DNA from: Ricinus communis
Lineage: Eukaryota; Streptophyta; Magnoliopsida; Malpighiales; Euphorbiaceae
Direction: 5' to 3'
NCBI RefSeq assembly: GCF_019578655.1
Contig: NC_063259.1
Coordinates: 7,428,001 to 7,492,000, forward strand
DNA: 64,000 bases
The first letter of the stretch is position 1; every line of letters begins with the position of its first letter. Position numbers and translations under genes: made by a program. The notes under the pieces were generated by a model. That model had not been told where the DNA came from. It was given only the letters and a program-made list of their open reading frames with translations, and did not search any database. This document shows positions 1 through 10,491 of this stretch, piece by piece.

Positions 1-379
1 TGAGCCTGTACTCTGTAATGCTTGTTGAGGTTACATGAATTTTTGAATACCATTAGATGATTTGGGCAACTTAGGAATTCATCACATCTGGCGAAAAGCC
101 TACCCTTTGTTTCCATTAGTCAACATGTTTTGAGCCTTAACCTTTTCTTCATGATTTACACCTATACACTACACATACACCATTCTATGCATCTATCTTT
201 CCTTTCACCTTGTATACTGAGTAATTATGTGTTATGCTTCTTCATTTATGGAATCATAGTGCCTAACTTTGTTATAAATTCACTTAGTCTTTTTAGTCAT
301 TCTTTAATGCTCCATTCAATCTAAATTGGATAACTATTCTCATTGTCATGTCACTAATCATGCAGCCCCTATATAAGCT

Positions 380-420
380 ACTATAATATATATACATATT
401 ATATATATATAAAAAAAAAA
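380..420. repeat. AT microsatellite with A-tract
   Basis: A short run of TA dinucleotides is followed by about ten A residues, inside the copy A internal region. It is a simple repeat with no evident function. Confidence 0.8.
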
Positions 421-998
421 TTGACTTATTTCTTAGCTCTTAGCTCTTATGAATTTAATTCTTGTGAGCATCTTTTACTTCGAATAAGGCTTAGTGAGTA
501 TTTTTGTTGTTTTGGCATTCAGCTCCTAAAGCATTCATTTTAAATAATTGCATAATTTTTTAGTATACTTTACACTTCTATTCCAATATTCTTACCTTTA
601 CCTTAGCCACATTTCAACCCTTGTAAAGACCTTTTGATTTTGGTATTCATTTATTCGCGGTAGCGAAGATGAGATTGATAAGCAAGCTTATGGTAAACAG
701 GTTGTATGCAGCTGCGTTGAGGGAATTTTCTTGTTTACCTGTAAACACTGTGAGTGATTTGAGAGATTCTTATGAGGTAATGGTTCTTAGTCTTTAATGC
801 TGAATTGTTATATAAGTTGTACTTCGAGATGGTATTATTATAGTTTTTCTTTAAAGGTGTATACTTTTTTAGTTACTTGAGTTTCATTCTTTATATGTTG
901 AATAAGGTTGAATTGTGAACTTTAGCATGGATTTTAAGGGGTGATTGTTGCTTGTGTATGTATTGAGTTATTGATTGCTTAAGGATAAGCAAAAGCTT

Positions 999-1008
999 AA
1001 GTGTGGAG
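999..1008 (+). other. Polypurine tract of copy A
   Basis: The purine-rich aagtgtggag lies directly before a TGATTTGATG LTR start. The inverted copy has aagtgtgggg in the same place (6343-6352, reverse strand). In LTR retrotransposons this tract primes plus-strand DNA synthesis and sits immediately 5' of the 3' LTR. Confidence 0.65.
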
Positions 1009-2490
1009 TGATTTGATGTGCATCATTTTATACATATTTATATGCCTAATTATTTACATTCTTATGTATAGTTATCTTGTTTTATGCCAGAATCACTTGT
1101 GTTTTGGTTCCTTTCATGTTTCAGGTCATTATCGATGGACATTATCAGTAATCGAGGGAAATACACGCAATTACGGATCAAAATCCATCAAAATTGAGCA
1201 AGGACTAGCATTCCAAGGTTGAGCACGGCCTGGACTCTGGCTGTGCTGAACCATCAACGCTTGACCCTCAAGAGTGCCATTTTGGCATGGTTTCCGAAGC
1301 CAGTACGGTCTCCACTACCGCCTGTGGTGGCACAGCACCAGCGAGGGCACGGCAAGGAAGAAGCCTTAAGTTGCGGGACACGGAGATCCAGCACAGCCTA
1401 GACTCTGCCCGTGCTGATCAGCACGGGCTTTACCACGACCTTGTTGAGAGATTTATATAGGCAAATGTGATTTATTGAGTTAGGGTTCGATTTTCTGACT
1501 TGATTTCACATATACATGCATAAGCCATCTTTTCCCAGACTTCAATACTCAACTTTAGGAGACCATTTCATCTATTGAAGGAAGCATTACACTGGTTTTA
1601 ACATCAAATTGAAGATCAAGAGGAGATTTGGGGCATTTAAGAGGCAATTTAGGGTTCATCATTTGGAATTGGGAATTTAGGATTTTCATCCAACTTGAAG
1701 AAGAAAGGTTTACATTCCTTCAATTTACTTTTCTAAACTTGTTCTTTACTTTGTGTTGCTTATTAGTATGAGTAACTAAATTTGCTAAACCCATTGGAGC
1801 TCCTATGTTGTTGGATTGTTTTTATTGCTTGTGAGACTTTGATTATCAATGTGTGTCGCTTCTTGCTTTCATCATTAATGAGAAATCACATTATTCATGA
1901 GACGTTGTGAGTTGTGGTATTTAGATTACTTTATGTAATTGAGAAATTCATTTAGTAATTGGAAATTTGAATAGCAAGAACTGGTTAATGATCACTTAGA
2001 GATAAGGGTAATTGACTAGCCGGACTAAGAATTAACAAAGCTTAATAGAGGTGGGTTAAAGCTTAATGCTAATTTAATAATCGATCGTTAGGAAGAGATT
2101 CCAACTTTAGGTTCTTAGGCTTAGGAGTTCAGTTATCTCGAGAGGAAAACCAAATTTAGTTAAGAATTCGTCCACGGTAATTGCAATTGGTAATCAATAT
2201 AATCTCTATCTTCACTAAAATCCAACTAGCTTAGGTCCCCTTGGGTTTGCTTTTTCCTTTAATTGTTTCACTAATTCCTTTCAGTCTGTCTGACACTTAG
2301 TTAACCACTTGTTCACGTTTAATCATAGAATAGCAACTTTATTGATTTTATGAGGGTTAGATGTCATAAGACGCTGTAGTAGTTCTAGGATCACCCTTAC
2401 CCGAGATTACGACCTTGATACTCATCGTTAGTGCAAGTTTGCATCGATAGGTTCACTGCCTTAGAATGTAGCTACACAAATAGCCTATCA
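1009..2490 (+). mobile_element. LTR of Athila-like element, copy A (about 1.48 kb)
   Basis: The LTR starts TGATTTGATG after the polypurine tract and ends in CTATCA. It contains the agcacggcc/gtgctga-rich stretch at 1217-1430, a TATA-like box near 1452, and a terminal segment (about 2400-2490) with the motifs tacgaccttgatactc and catcgataggt. The same segments occur in the same order in the inverted LTR at 4940-6342, and the terminal part again at 8770-9150. No primer-binding site follows position 2490, so this is a 3' LTR. The small reading frames in it (for example near 1001-1400) do not resemble known proteins. The ends come from comparison of copies, with an error of a few bases. Confidence 0.7.
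1452..1460 (+). promoter_or_regulatory. Candidate TATA box in LTR A
   Basis: The tttatatag motif lies about 445 bp into the LTR. It follows the cacgg-rich segment and precedes the stretch opening with gggttcgattt, the layout of a U3-R boundary. No transcript evidence is available. Confidence 0.35.
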
Positions 2491-4939
2491 GCAGCAGCGG
2501 CGGTGGCAAGTGCAGTTGCAGTAGCAGTTTCAGCGGCAATTACAACTGGATCAGCAATAGCAAGGGATTAGCTAACGCAATCAGAGCAGCATGTAGGGTT
2601 TGATTTGCAGCCATCCAAGTTTAAAGCTATCGGAGTTCCTTTCAGATCACACCCCTTAGATTGTTGATGACGGCATTCTTGAGGATCTCAACATCTTGCT
2701 CATTAGCTTTTTCATTGGCCATTTCATATGTAGTTTCAGTTTCACTTGTGGAAGCTTGATGTCTTAGCTTTTCAGGGAGCTCTAGTACGGTCCGAATTCT
2801 TGGTGAGATTAGTGTCCTCTCCAGCCTTCCGTTGCCTTATCTCTTTTAGCCCAAAGGAGTGTCTATATGGCTAAAAAGAAAAGGTTAGTATGATGCGTGT
2901 AATGCATGAGATGCATGATGCACGTGCTCTACTATAATAATCATCCTTCTAACCTTATTAGTCCATCACAGGGTTCATGGTGAGTCTTTCTTTCCTATAA
3001 TTTTGGTTCCGGGCTTTCTATTAGTAGGAGATAGTAGGCCCGACATGCATGCCATAAACTCTCAAAGCGGATAAAACAAACAAGGTAATGTTTCTCGGTA
3101 TAAGTATGAAGCTTGCATATTCTGGGCTTGGGGCCTAATTCTATATGCTTTTGGATCGAGGCTTTCCAATATGTGGGCTTGAGTACTTATAAGGAGAAAC
3201 ATTTGAAATAGCAAGCAATAGCGTTTCTAAGGGAGATTACTACTATCATATTACCGTGAGCTGAGTTTTGGGTAAGGAGAAAAGGCTCCCACAAGTAAAA
3301 AGTGCCCTTCCTTGGCTCGTCTCACCACTCAAGGGTCCATGTGACGAAGGAAATTCATTCACTACATGTGAGTGATGGTTAGCCAGTGTTATAATTTCAA
3401 GGTTCGAGTGGAACTAAAGAACTGCTAACCGATGCCATTGAGGCTATAACGACCAAAGTATACAATGTGTAAAAATGGTGTAGTGATGCAAGAACCACTC
3501 ATGAAATAATAAAATTAAAGACAAACATACACTGGAATCAGCTTCTCTTATCCATAGTGGAGTCACCACTATGGGCGGTGGTTTCAGGTGCACACCCAAG
3601 TGTCTTTAGCGACTACGACACTACAAGGCTTCTCAACCTAATTGGGAAGATGCTAACTAGTCACAAAGACTAGCGCGAAGATGGGAGTGGCCACCCTGGT
3701 AATTCACAGGGACACTTTAACTAATGAGTAACGTTCTTAATTTCATAAGGAAGCTTACTTAACAAACCCAGAGATGGATCTAGAAGCCAACTTCCTTATT
3801 TGTGTATCCTTGTCTTTCATTTTATTGTTTAACAGGCTAGTTCTTATAAATGCAGCAATTATATTTCTACACATTAAGCACTACAACATGTGAGGTCTAC
3901 CTAAATCTAGCCCATTTTATTAAGCCTAGCCCATATTTAATGTTATTAACCTAATTTACTAGTCAATTATGTACAAGGCCCACCTATTCTAACACAATTA
4001 TAAATTATGCTTTAATTGCCAACCTTTTAGCCTAATTGACTAATTTTTTATCTAAAGGCTCGATTAGGTGATTTTATATCTACACATGACCTAACTGAAA
4101 CATGTCAAAGCCTGCTAGCTCTATGTTGATTTTAGAATTAGAGCCCAATTACTGTTAAATAACCTAATGGATTATAGCTTACATGTCAAATCCAATTTTA
4201 AGGCCTAATGTCTATGTGATCAATTTTTATTAGGCAATATATACAATATATATTTAGCATTCATTCAAAATAAGGCAAAACATAAAGTGCAGAAAGTAAA
4301 TCTAACTATTACAATCCGCCTACAACTAAGAACATAAAAAAGAAAACACCTAAAACTCCATGTAATATGTAAAATCTCACAAATCTTGAGAAATTGGCCC
4401 AAAAATGTAGATAGGCAATCAGTCTAAGGCTTAGAGAGAAATGACTCAATGTAGAGTTGAATCGACTTTGGAAGGCTTGGCGCGTCTTTTTCGTGATTTT
4501 CTTTAGTTTTTACTCCCAAAAGCTGATTTTTACATGCACAGGTAATAAAAAATGGATTAGAATATGTAAAATGTAATAAATAGCATAAAAAATGAAGCAT
4601 CTAAAGAGAATCCTAAAAAAATCCTAGAGACTCAATCTTGATAATAAGAAATGGGATTTTAAGGCAGGTTCCAATTTCAATATACAACTCTAGTGTTGAC
4701 CCCAAGCTTTCATATGTGATTTTAATTATGCAAAATATTGTTACTACTAACAATCTTGTTTAATATTCTTACTCTTATTAGGTAATCTCTAATTATCATT
4801 GATGTATATAAATGAAGATGAAAGCATAAGTGCGAAGATGGATGCAAGAGTCAAAGGGCTTGAATACTTGAATCAATATAAATATCAAGATAAAATCATA
4901 AAGTAATAAATATGGGAAGAGTGATAGAACATATAAGCA
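2491..4939. other. Unassigned sequence between two convergent LTRs
   Basis: This 2.45 kb separates the 3' ends of the two oppositely oriented LTRs. No frame is long or recognisable, and stops are frequent on both strands. It begins with a cag/cgg-rich stretch at 2491-2600 and contains a perfect hairpin at 3552-3574; the rest is AT-rich. It could be host intergenic DNA or an unrecognised decayed element. Confidence 0.5.
3552..3574. repeat. Perfect 9-bp hairpin
   Basis: CCATAGTGG, a 5-nt spacer and CCACTATGG form a perfect inverted repeat. No T-tract or known element context assigns a function. Confidence 0.6.
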
Positions 4940-6342
4940 TGATGCGTGTTAAACATGACTAACAATCTACATGCAAGTGTACCTATCGAATGTAATATAG
5001 CTATGGCAAGTATCAATGTTGTATCCCATGAAAACTGAGAAGCTACTGCTACTATGTTATTCCTATTATCTAACTGATCAAAAGGTGGTAAAGATTATAA
5101 ACTAAAAATGATTAAGAATGCAAATGAAAACTAAATTTTATAAAGAGAATAAAAGTTTGAAAAAGACAATGAGATGAGTTAACCCAAATGGGGATCCCTT
5201 TAGCTAGCCGGCTTGAAAATAATAATTTATGAATTGATTGATTGAGAATTGCGATCTGTGGCCTCTCTCTTGAGTTAATCAATTTTAATCCTAAAGATCT
5301 AAAGTTAGAATCTCTTCCTAACAATTGCTTTTTGGAATAGCATTAATCTCTAAATTACCGCTAATAAGAATGTCTAGTTCTCATTCCTGTAAGTTTTTAC
5401 ACTTATCTCTATGATGCAAATCACTTAATGACACAAACAGTTGTCCAAACTCAATTGAATTTTTCAATTACAAAGGAGTTCTCAAATTGATTCAACAATG
5501 AAGAAGAAACAATAGATTTATTATACTTCAGTGAAAACTACAATCTTAAATCAACAATTCAATCAATTAAGCATAAAACAAGCCTAGCTAAAGATCACCC
5601 CCAAATGGGTTTAATAAGATTAATTACACATGTTCATGATTAAACTAATACAAGAATGAAATACAAAGTAAACAAGAATCGAAAAGAACATGTATACCTT
5701 TTTCTCAAATGGTGGAAATGCTATCCCCTCTTAAATAACTTTGAATCCAATCTCTGCAGCTCAAAATCTCGTTCTTCTTTCCTTTGAATCTTCAACCCAA
5801 TCCTCAAGAACAACTATCTAGATGATGTTGAAGTGGAATTCGTCTTCATTTTCCTCTTTTTGATCGTCTGGAAGGTTGCTCTCAAAGTCTGTCTTGAATA
5901 CCCCAAAGTTCTCTTTCTCCCGAATCCCCTTTCTCTTTCTTTTTCTTTTCTTTTAAATCAGGTTTCGGGATCCAACACACCTTGGATTTGGGCCGTGCTG
6001 TTCAGCACAAGCATGCTCCTAGACTGTGTTACTCTCGGGAACCTATTGCAAATTGTTTCTTCTCGCCATGGGTAAGGAATTTCAGCACGACCTCTAACCC
6101 TAACCGTGCTTCTCAGCACGGGCATGTTGGCAGTGCGAGTTGAACATTCTAACACGCTCGATTTGTTTATTTATTCCCGATTTTAGTTCGATTTCTCTCT
6201 AACTTTGATGATGTACCTAGAAAAACACATGAGGCACAAAGGAAACAAAAACATGGTGATTCTAATATGAAAACATGATTTACCCTAAAAACAACTCAAT
6301 ATCAAGCATGAAAACATGTGTAATATCAAGGATATCAAATCA
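4940..6342 (-). mobile_element. LTR of Athila-like element, copy B, inverted (about 1.40 kb)
   Basis: On the reverse strand this starts TGATTTGATATC after a polypurine tract and ends CGCATCA. It has the same order of blocks as LTR A: a cacgg-rich segment (5960-6125 here), the region around agctagccggc, and the terminal block with gataggtacac. It is clearly diverged from A, so the two are separate old insertions and not the two LTRs of one element; their opposite orientation excludes a pair as well. The frames at 5833-6155 are chance openings in the cacgg-rich part. Confidence 0.7.
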
Positions 6343-6352
6343 CCCCACACTT
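6343..6352 (-). other. Polypurine tract of copy B
   Basis: Reverse-strand aagtgtgggg directly precedes the TGATTTGATA LTR start, as in copy A. The flanking stretch with aagcaaaagcttaag is also shared with A (near 988-1000). Confidence 0.65.
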
Positions 6353-7532
6353 AAGCTTTTGCTTGTCCTCAAGCAATCAACAGTTCATATCATAAACATG
6401 CAATTAACCCTCCTTAAAATTCATGCATTGGATTATAATTAAGCAACATTCAATCTATCCCAAATTGAAACTCAACGAAAAACTAAACTAGCAATCTAAA
6501 TAAGAGTAATTATCATGTTAGTGTATAAAGAAATTAAATAATACATTCAACATCAAATATTCAAGAAACCATACGCCTCACAAGGGATCAGTCTATGCAT
6601 GCAGTGTTTAAGAGATAGTCATCAATCCCTCAAAGCAATTATATTCAACTTACTTACCATAGGCTTGCTCATAATTCCCATCTCCGCTGCTGCAAAAAAT
6701 CAAATATCACAATCAAAGGGTGTTCACAAGGGTTGTAATAGGGCTTAGGTGTAGATATGGAAATCTGGAAGTGAGGTATAAGTAATTTCTGGACTCTTGC
6801 AATGCCTTAACCACAAATTCAGCTCAAAAAGGACTAAATGCCAAACAAAGATAATTAAATTCACTATAGTTTCCAAGTCTCTAAAACAAGATGCTGAAAA
6901 AGTGAAAAATGAATGAATACTCAATAAAGAACTGTTTTATTTTTAAGAAGAAACAATAGAACAAAATTACTTTGGATTGAAGGGAGCATCTAAACTAAAT
7001 TTTTAAAGGACTTAGTAAATTCAAAGTACAAATAAAAGTGGTATTTTATCGAACAACTCAATGAATACATTGTAAAAATTCTAGAAATAGGGTAGGGATC
7101 AACAAACAAAAGGGATAACAAAGTGTGATGATAAAGCAAAATGGTAAAAATGAAGAAAGTGGATAGGCTCAAACTTTGCTAACTAATGGAAAACATTCAC
7201 AGGTTGGCTTTTCACTACAATGGTGAATCCTAAGTGCCTTTATCATTTCATAACATTTAATTGTTCATGATCTCAACAAGCATTACCAAGCAAGTTCTAG
7301 AAATAAGAAGAATACAATGCACACTCAAACAAGAAAAAATGAGCATTTATGATGTATGCTTAATTAGGTTCAAAAACTCACAATTGTAGTGTGTACATTT
7401 GCATAAAGTGTCCAAATGCCATCAATCAAATCATCATTTAATCAATTCATACATAAAACACAACAACTAATCAAATTCAAATTAACTAACTTAAAAAAGA
7501 ATAGTCAAGTAACATTGATTCAACCCAGCCAT
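6343..7532 (-). mobile_element. 3' internal region of Athila-like element, copy B
   Basis: On the reverse strand, 7300 down to 6343 aligns block by block with 1-1008. It extends about 230 bp beyond what copy A shows before meeting another LTR end at 7533. There is no protein-like frame; the 60-codon frame at 6990-7172 is low complexity and matches a similar chance frame at 130-324 in copy A. Confidence 0.6.
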
Positions 7533-7900
7533 TGATGGTTGCTATCTATACAGCTACAATCTAAGGCAGTGTACCTATCGATGTAGTCTAGCATTAATGG
7601 CGAGTATCAAGGTCGTATTCCTCGGGAAAGTGAAAGCCCAGAGTTACTCCTTTGTTCTTTGTTATATTAACCTAAAATGAATGATGAATAGTTTCTAAAC
7701 TAACTAATAGCTACAAGCTAAGTTCTAAGGGAGATGCAGGAATAAATGGATAATTGAAATAACCAAGACAAAAGATAAACTAGTTGGCAATCAAACAAAA
7801 GATAAAGGATTGATGACTCCAATTATGCTACCCGTTGACGAATTCTTAACTGAATTCAGTTTCTCTCTCGAGATAACTGAATTCCTAAACCTAAGTACGA
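7533..7900 (-). mobile_element. Inverted terminal fragment of an Athila-like LTR (foldback left arm)
   Basis: Reading on the reverse strand, this matches 8770-9150 closely, including ttcccgaggaatacgacc and catcgataggtacactgcc, and ends in CCATCA. It lacks a segment of roughly 20 bp present in the right arm near 8890. With the right arm it forms a large imperfect inverted repeat around about 0.87 kb. Confidence 0.75.
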
Positions 7901-9150
7901 GCATGAGGAAGCTGAACATGGCCGTGTTGGTTTCAACACTGGCCGTGTTCCCAACGCGGGCACCAACACGGCAGTGTCAAACATCAAAGAAGAAGTAGAT
8001 CTTATGGAGCACGATCACAGAGAGTAACACGGCCAGGAACATAAAACCGTGTTACCAACACGGCAAGGAACACGGCCGTGTTGGCGGCGACATGGGGAAT
8101 TAATTAAAAGAATGAAGAGAGGAAAAAAAAAGAATAGAGCGAAGGAGAACGTCCCAAACCCTAACTTTTCTTTCTCAAAGGGTTTTCTAAGCCGAAACCA
8201 AGGGAAAAGGAGACTTGGATCAAGGTTTCAATCGGATTCTCTTCGAGGATTGAAGATTAGGCGAGGTTCGTTGATTGGTTTTCAAATCGAGCAAGCATAA
8301 CAAGAATCAATTCAATTTAAGCAAGAGGAATTGGGGCTGTTTACTCTCATCCAAGGGTGTAATCGGGTTTCTCTACCTTTTTACTCATTGCTGTAATTGA
8401 ATTCTTGTGGATTTTTATAATGAACATGATTAGCTAGATTGATTAAATCCATTGGGATTTCTTTACTATGTTGGCTTAGTATTATATTGTTGGATTGTTT
8501 GGATTAGTTTTGTATTCTTCTTGCTTTCAGTATTAATAAGATAGTGCATTGTTCATGAGACGTTGGGAATTGTGTGTTTAGATTGCTTTGTGTGATTGAG
8601 AAGTCCATTTGGCAATTAGAATTTTGAATAGCAAGAACTGGTTAATAATCGCTTAGAGATAAGGATAATTAACTAGCCGGATTAAGAATTAACAAAGCTT
8701 AATAGAGGCGAATTAAAGCTTAATGCTAATTTAAGAATCAATCGTTAGGAAGAGATTCCAACTTCAGGTTATTAGATTTAGGAATTCGGTTATCTCGAGA
8801 GAGAAATCGAATTCGATTAGAATTCATCCACGGGTAGCATAATTAGACTCAACAATCCTTTATCTTTTGTTTGATTGCCAACTAGTTTAGGTTCCCTTTG
8901 GGTTTTTCTCTCTTGTCTTAGTTATTTTAGTTATCAATTACTCTTGCATCTCCCTTAGAACTTAGATTGTGGCTATTAGTTAGTTTAGAAAGTATTCATC
9001 ACTCATTTTAGGTTAATATAACAAATAACAAAGGAGTAACTCTGGGCTTTCACTTTCCCGAGGAATACGACCTTGATACTCGCCATTAGTGCTAGACTGC
9101 ATCGATAGGTACACTGCCTTAGATTGTAGCTAACACAATTTAGCACATCA
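7901..9150 (+). mobile_element. 5'-truncated Athila-like LTR (foldback body and right arm)
   Basis: This runs from the cacggccgtgtt-rich segment (7915-8090) through the stretch containing aactagccggat to the terminal block ending TAGCACATCA at 9150. Compared with LTR A the first 200 bp or so are missing, replaced by the inverted arm. The frames at 7810-8300 fall in the repeat-rich LTR body and resemble no protein. No primer-binding site follows. The 5-bp flanks of the 7533-9150 unit (gccat and gcaac) do not match, so a single transposition of the foldback is not supported. Confidence 0.65.
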
Positions 9151-10046
9151 GCAACAAGGAGGAAAAATCACATGCTTGTAATCATAACTATCAATCTTTC
9201 GAAGATAAACAAAAAGCTAATAAATATCCTAAGTATCCTAAATATATACATTATCAATAATACAATAAACAACAATCAAAAAATATAAAAGACAAAAAAG
9301 GAAAGCCAAAACAGTGGCTTACCCAACCCACACTTGAAGGACACATTGTCTATAGTGTGTAAAAGAATTGGGAAGCAACATAATAGGTATAAAAAGGAAA
9401 AGAGATAAATATGAAGAAATACTGTCCCACTCATCCTGCTGGGCTGGTGGCGGTGGTGGTGCCTCGACTGCTTGTGGTGGTGGTTGTACTAGAGGAGGCG
9501 CATCATCAGCTATTGGAGGTGGAAAATACTAACCAAACCCAGCGAAGTCAAAATACAATAATAGCAGCAGTTTAACAAGAATATAATAGCAATTTAACAT
9601 TACAAGCACATCTACATTACGCAATCTCAACACATTTCAGCATAGCAAGACAACAAAATGATAAAGCATAATATCACAGCAGCATAACACAACATCACAG
9701 CAGCATAACATTTGCATTATGGATTATCAGCACACTTGCATTAGTCAATTTCCAATTCAGCAGCATAATGACCAATTCACTAAACCAGCTTACAATCCAA
9801 CAAGTTCAAACATACAAAATAGCAGCAATAGGGCAATTCAAAGGTAGAAAAGAAGAAATAAAAAATATGAACAAAACACTCAAATGGCATATAAAACTCA
9901 AAATTAAATGAAAATGAAGACTAAAACTAAGAAAATGTTCAAAAAGTAATTATCAAAATGTCAAAAACATAAAATAAAAGTTGGGGTGCCTCCTAAAAGT
10001 GCTTCTTTTTATCTGGAGTCATTTATCTGGACTCATAATGCTTGAG
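9151..10046 (-). mobile_element. 3' region of a reverse-strand Athila-like element
   Basis: This follows the integrase stop on the reverse strand. It contains a short proline-codon-rich stretch (about 9435-9500, reading as repeated P with A and Q) and the motif ttcaagtgtggg near 9335. Both fit the 3' part of Athila/Tat elements, but the frame is not continuous. No LTR of this element is intact here; it abuts the foldback at 9150. Confidence 0.5.
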
Positions 10047-10491
10047 CTACTCTTGTTGATGAAATACAAGGTTGACTTGCTCCTTGAGGTCCAAAGAATC
10101 ACCATAGTAATGCCTCAACCTATGCCCATTGACCTTGAAGTTTCCCTTCTCTAGATGGTGCAACTCCATTATGCCATATGGAAAAACTTGTTGGACGGTG
10201 TACGGTCCTGACCAACTGCTCTTTAGTTTCCCAAGAAAGAATCAGAGTCATGAGTTATATAATAACACATTATCTCCAACTTGGAACTCCTTGGTGCTCC
10301 TTAGCCTCTTATTATGCCACTTTTTGGTATGCTCCTTGTAGATTAAGGAGTTGCCATATGCTCGATTGTGCCACTCATCCAACTCGTTAAGCTGCCATTA
10401 TTTATGTTTACTTGCATCAATATCAAAATTGTAAGTTTTCAAAGCCCACAATGCTTTATGCTCAAGTTCAATAGGCAAATGGCACGCTTTC
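10047..10491 (-). pseudogene. Athila-like integrase C-terminal fragment, broken
   Basis: Reading on the reverse strand from 10491, about 148 codons stay in one frame and match the C-terminal part of Athila-lineage integrase. Visible motifs in order are ACHLPIELEHKALW, QLNELDEWHNRAYGNS, a GDNVLLYNS strand, LGKLKSSWSGPY, and KVNGHRLRHYYG near the end. The frame closes with TAG at 10047-10049. It carries three in-frame stops, at 10398-10400 (TAA), 10248-10250 and 10242-10244 (both TGA). The catalytic core is absent because the satellite begins exactly where the upstream coding sequence should continue. It is a dead fragment marking the left edge of the array. Confidence 0.85.

Larger units (their letters stand above)
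1..1008 (+). mobile_element. 3' internal region of an Athila-like Ty3/gypsy element (copy A)
   Basis: This is non-coding sequence upstream of a polypurine tract and LTR, cut by the left window edge. It is recognisable because the reverse strand of 6343-7300 carries a diverged copy in the same order. Shared blocks include aatgcttgttgag near 20, the stretch around 100-135, and the stretch near 600-705 containing gcggtagcgaagatgag. Two independent copies in the same order next to the same polypurine tract and LTR indicate the 3' untranslated part of a retrotransposon rather than host sequence. The only reading frames are short and low in complexity. The lineage is inferred from the integrase remnant at 10047-10491 and from the LTR style. 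Confidence 0.65.

Noticed and set aside
130..324. Frame similar to one at 6990-7172 in the inverted copy, as a conserved small protein
   Set aside because: Both are low-complexity and share only the first few residues; the similarity is explained by copy homology at DNA level.
6343..7900. LTRs at 4940-6342 and 7533-7900 as the two LTRs of one short element
   Set aside because: Orientation would fit, but the LTR ends are too different, and the candidate primer site after 7533 (tggctgggttg) matches the usual tggcgccgttg only partly.
7810..8300. Two frames of 62 and 83 codons as host genes
   Set aside because: They fall in the cacgg-rich body of an LTR that is repeated elsewhere in the window.
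10047..10491. Origin of the satellite from tandem repeats in the Athila untranslated region
   Set aside because: The junction lies within the integrase coding frame, not in an untranslated repeat, and no 39-bp motif is seen in 9151-10046.
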